The notes beneath the pieces were generated by a model. That model saw only the letters and a program-made list of their open reading frames with translations. It searched no databases and was not told where the DNA came from. From NCBI RefSeq assembly GCF_963422355.1, contig NC_085104.1:1000816-1064815 (forward strand): a stretch of 64,000 nt of DNA, read 5' to 3'. The translations under genes and the position numbers were made by a program. Each line of letters starts with the position of its first letter. Within the stretch, counting starts at the first letter, position 1. Below are positions 54,875 to 64,000 of this stretch, piece by piece. This DNA comes from Corticium candelabrum (lineage: Eukaryota; Porifera; Homoscleromorpha; Homosclerophorida; Plakinidae).

Positions 54875-55430
54875 TCTCAGTCAACCAATCAACTAAAGCA
54901 TCCGCCCCTTAGATCTGCATCTTGCATGGTTTACCGTGGGAGTTATTTGTCTACATTTCCATACTCGATCTACAAACAATATAAAACCTTTAATGTCATC
55001 TTATACCAATCACTCTTTCTACTGGTAAGCACTACAGTCATAGACTACCATTGCGCTTTAGTAGATGTCTTTAATTAATTATACAGAAAACTTAATATCA
55101 ATCAATAATTTAATAATTAAGTACAGTGTGTTTACCTTCTTCAACAGATAGAGATATATAACTACAAGTGAATGATAGGAACGTGCCCACCAACGACAGA
55201 AATCCTAATATGCATGTCATGATCACGTGCACATGCACGCGTACACAGTGCCCGCGATAGCAGCAACAGCAGCAATTAAAAGAAACAACAGCCACAACAG
55301 CACTTATATACATATACAACTGAGATAACAAATACGACGACTAAAATCAACCGAACACCAAATAATGAGTTGATATCCGGGCTTCAACACTAGAATCGCA
55401 TAATGATAACATACGGGCATTACAATTAAA
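54875..55430. promoter_or_regulatory. Bidirectional promoter region, DSL3 / MIC26
   Basis: 556 bp between two divergent starts, closely similar to 14,230-14,782. The conserved blocks are the best candidates for shared regulatory sites. Confidence 0.55.
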
Positions 55431-56287
55431 ATGGTTTCCCGGCTTTTGCGTCCTTCGGCTGTCGTTCTTGCCACCTTTACGGCCGCTAAAACAGACGATG
55501 TTAACTCAAAATCTTCTAGAAAAATTTCAGAGGTATATAATCTGGTCAATATCTTACTAAATTCGACGTTTGAGTGACGAATTTTTCTCCTTCGTCTGTT
55601 TCCAGTTGCCGATTTATTCTACAGAAGAGGTCAAGTACTTAGAATATAAGGCGCCTGAAAGAACAGAACTGGAGGAATACATTGCGCGAGTGAGAAGGAA
55701 AGTATGGACGTTTGGAGAAAACGTGGAGGTGGGGCATGTTCTCACAGTCCTAGACCTTCGCGCTGAAGCAGACAGACAGACACACAGACAGACAGACAAA
55801 TGGATGATAAACAGACAAAGTCAAATAAATGGACAGATAGAAAGACAGACAGATGGATTACATAACAAACAGACAAGTAGTTGGAAAGACCAACTGACAG
55901 ACAGACAGACTAACTGACTAACTGATATCATTTATTACACACAAACCTCTACATACAGAACACTAAAAGTAAAAATATTATTATATAATATAATAAACTA
56001 TTATTACCGACTGATTGACTGCATCACATTATCTTGTGTCTTGTACAACAGTGAGTACTGTAACATAGTAACTTGCATGTGTTGTTTGTTGAATAGGAAC
56101 GTTTCGTATCAATGAAGAAGAGTTATATGATGGTGAAAGACAAAGTCATCGGTAAGAGTCACTAACGTGGTCACAACTTGTTGCTTTTCATTTCTCATTC
56201 AAATCTTGATCAAATCCATACAAGCACACCAAAAGGCGATGAAAACATGAATGGAACTTAGACAGCTAGACGTACAGGTAGATAGAT

Positions 56288-56352
<65 letters not shown>

Positions 56353-56657
56353 AGGCGCGTACCGTGGCATGGGCTAAATGGGCTATAGCCCCCCCAGTTT
56401 TTGTGGGCGTTTCCCATTTTGTCAGGTGAAAACTAGCGTTACGTAGCTTTTTGTAAGAGTTCTGTGCAAGAGGAAACCGCAGGATGATTTTTCAGTAAAT
56501 AGGTGCTTGTTTAGTCTGCTCCATACTGTATATATGTATACGAGTAAACGTAATACTTTGTGGTCTGCATTGTTGCTACTAATACAATTTTTGTCAAAGG
56601 GGCGTGTCAGTGTTCGGGTATTTCAGCCCCCCCAATTCCAATGGCCACGGTACGCCC

Positions 56658-56693
<36 letters not shown>

Positions 56694-57434
56694 ACAGATG
56701 GATACAGACAAACAGACAGACAGAACACAGACAAACTGATAATGATACATAAAATTCTAGCTTCACTCATTTGTGTGTTCAGACTACCTGCATATGTAAC
56801 TTCAGCACAATTATATAATACGTACAACTTTAAACCACTAGTGTGCTTCACTCTTTCAGAATACAGCAACGTTATCACTCAGACGGCCGACACCGAAGAG
56901 AACATCATACCAAAAGTGGCCGCAGTGTCGCTCGTCGGCGTCATCAGCTTTGCAGCAGCCGGCAGTAACAGACAAATACATGTAAAACATATCGTTTAAC
57001 AACAGTGTTCTGCATCAGGTTCAAGGATGAGACAAATCCTTTTGCCACTCGTTGGATCCACGGCAATGGCTGCGGTGTGTTTCCCAACGATAACAAACCA
57101 AGTTTTAGTCAAACCCGGAGTGCGAGTCTACCATCAACTAAAAGAGCAACTGATACAGCTAAAAGACAAGGCGACTCATCAAGTAAGCCAACAACAAGTG
57201 CGTCACGTAGAGACACCAGAAGAGAAAGAAATTGTTGAGATTGTTGGACATCGAGAGAGCGAAGACACAAAAGCAGTAGAAGTGGAGGATAAACACGTGG
57301 TTGACGAACAAAAGGACGTAGTGCTCAGTGTTTCAGAGACTGAGTCACGTGACAACGTGCTGAGCATTCAAGGCGACTTTGGACAGTCTGATCCGAGTGA
57401 CAGTGACATGTATAGTCATCATAGCACGAAATAA
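55431..57434 (+). CDS. MICOS subunit MIC26/MIC27 (APOO/APOOL family), intact
   Basis: Five exons: 55431-55532, 55606-55728, 56097-56151, 56860-56964 and 57019-57434, total 801 bp, 266 residues, no frame break. The start MVSRLLRPSAVVLATFTAAK fits a mitochondrial leader. Next comes LPIYSTEEVKYLEYKAPERT and a helical segment. Then two adjoining hydrophobic stretches (PKVAAVSLVGVISFAAAG and ILLPLVGSTAMAAVCFPTIT) separated by a short basic turn, the pattern of MIC26/27 in the inner membrane at cristae junctions (human APOO has GFAGLIGLLLARGSKIKK then YPPGFMGLAASLYYP). A KPGVRVYHQLKEQ helix and a long acidic C-terminal extension (about 100 residues) follow, beyond the usual family length. Intron 3 has a hAT MITE in its CA tract. 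The MCM3 stop is only 60 bp away on the opposite strand (convergent). Confidence 0.85.
56352..56660. mobile_element. hAT-like MITE inside a CA microsatellite
   Basis: Inverted ends CAGGCGCGTACCGTGGC and GCCACGGTACGCCCCTG, 309 bp, inserted into the CA tract of MIC26 intron 3 (CA on both sides, so an 8-bp duplication cannot be read uniquely). CAGGGGCGTACC-type ends are typical of hAT. Copies A and B have an uninterrupted tract. Confidence 0.85.
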
Positions 57435-57494
57435 TACATTTGCACTAGACAGTACAGACTACTCTATGAGTCTCTATCTCGTCATACGTTTGTG

Positions 57495-63840
<6,346 letters not shown>

Positions 63841-63856
63841 TTGTTCGTGTGTAATC

Positions 63857-64000
63857 ATGCCTCAAGGAAAGTAGTGCAGCCCCATGACTCTACAAGAAAT
63901 AGAAGTCCATCTTGAGAACGAGTTGTCAGAACGTGAAGTGGCAGGAGTTGTAGGAGTCTCTCGTTGAGTGATTCAGAATGTCATCAGACGCCTTCAAAAT
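63857..64000 (+). mobile_element. Tc1/mariner transposase 5' end, decayed, cut by window edge
   Basis: From ATG 63857: MPQGK, a stop, then MTLQEIEVHLENELSEREVA and GVVGVSR, a stop, VIQNVIRRL. This is the N-terminal paired-like helix-turn-helix of Tc1/mariner transposases (..L...E...I...L.EG.S...IA...GVSRSTV...). Two stops within 48 codons show decay. The left terminal repeat was not identified. Confidence 0.6.

Overview
The window is animal nuclear DNA: intron-rich genes on both strands with GT-AG introns, Notch-ligand-type (DSL) proteins, an adhesion GPCR, a MICOS subunit, an MCM helicase, Ty3/gypsy LTR elements, a tRNA-headed SINE, Helitrons, hAT-like MITEs and very many (TG)n/(CA)n and (CAGA)n tracts. 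An early-branching metazoan such as a sponge is my best guess, from the short introns and DSL/EGF expansion. Nothing in the sequence proves it.

Layout, left to right. 576-2455 (-): the 5' half of a cyclase-associated protein (CAP) gene. 3206-5502 (+): a PH+PDZ adaptor gene, divergent from CAP. Then come three copies of a segmentally duplicated block. Each holds DSL/EGF receptor-like material on the minus strand, head-to-head with a MIC26/27 (APOO-type MICOS) gene on the plus strand. Block 1 (about 4.9-17.24 kb): DSL1 (7493-14229) plus a decayed MIC26 copy. Block 2 (about 17.24-51.11 kb): a decayed PDZ exon, a partial DSL2, a decayed secreted-protein region, an adhesion GPCR (27259-31034), a thicket of transposons (23.7-26.5 kb and 31.8-43.1 kb), DSL4 (43897-46474), a DSL N-terminal pseudogene and another decayed MIC26. 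Block 3 (about 51.11-57.43 kb): a decayed PDZ exon, the compact DSL3 (52638-54874) and the only intact MIC26 (55431-57434). 57495-63035 (-) is the C-terminal half of MCM3, and a Tc1/mariner fragment runs off the right edge.

The decayed MIC26 copies both switch at the same point in exon 5 into the second half of the PH-PDZ intron. That is the scar expected if an ancestral PH-PDZ / DSL / MIC26 / MCM3 locus was tandemly duplicated from inside the PH-PDZ intron to inside MIC26 exon 5. Only the outermost copies (PH-PDZ exon 1 on the left, full MIC26 and MCM3 on the right) keep complete genes.

The DSL proteins have a signal peptide, an MNNL-like module, a DSL domain, EGF repeats, an FN3-like segment, one membrane helix and a short tail with YET/YEET tyrosine motifs. 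DSL1 has grown by in-frame (phase 1-1) duplication of EGF exons carried on ~1.1 kb repeats that include a SINE and TG tracts. A four-copy non-autonomous Helitron family can be mapped to the base, because unoccupied paralogous sites are present in the same window.
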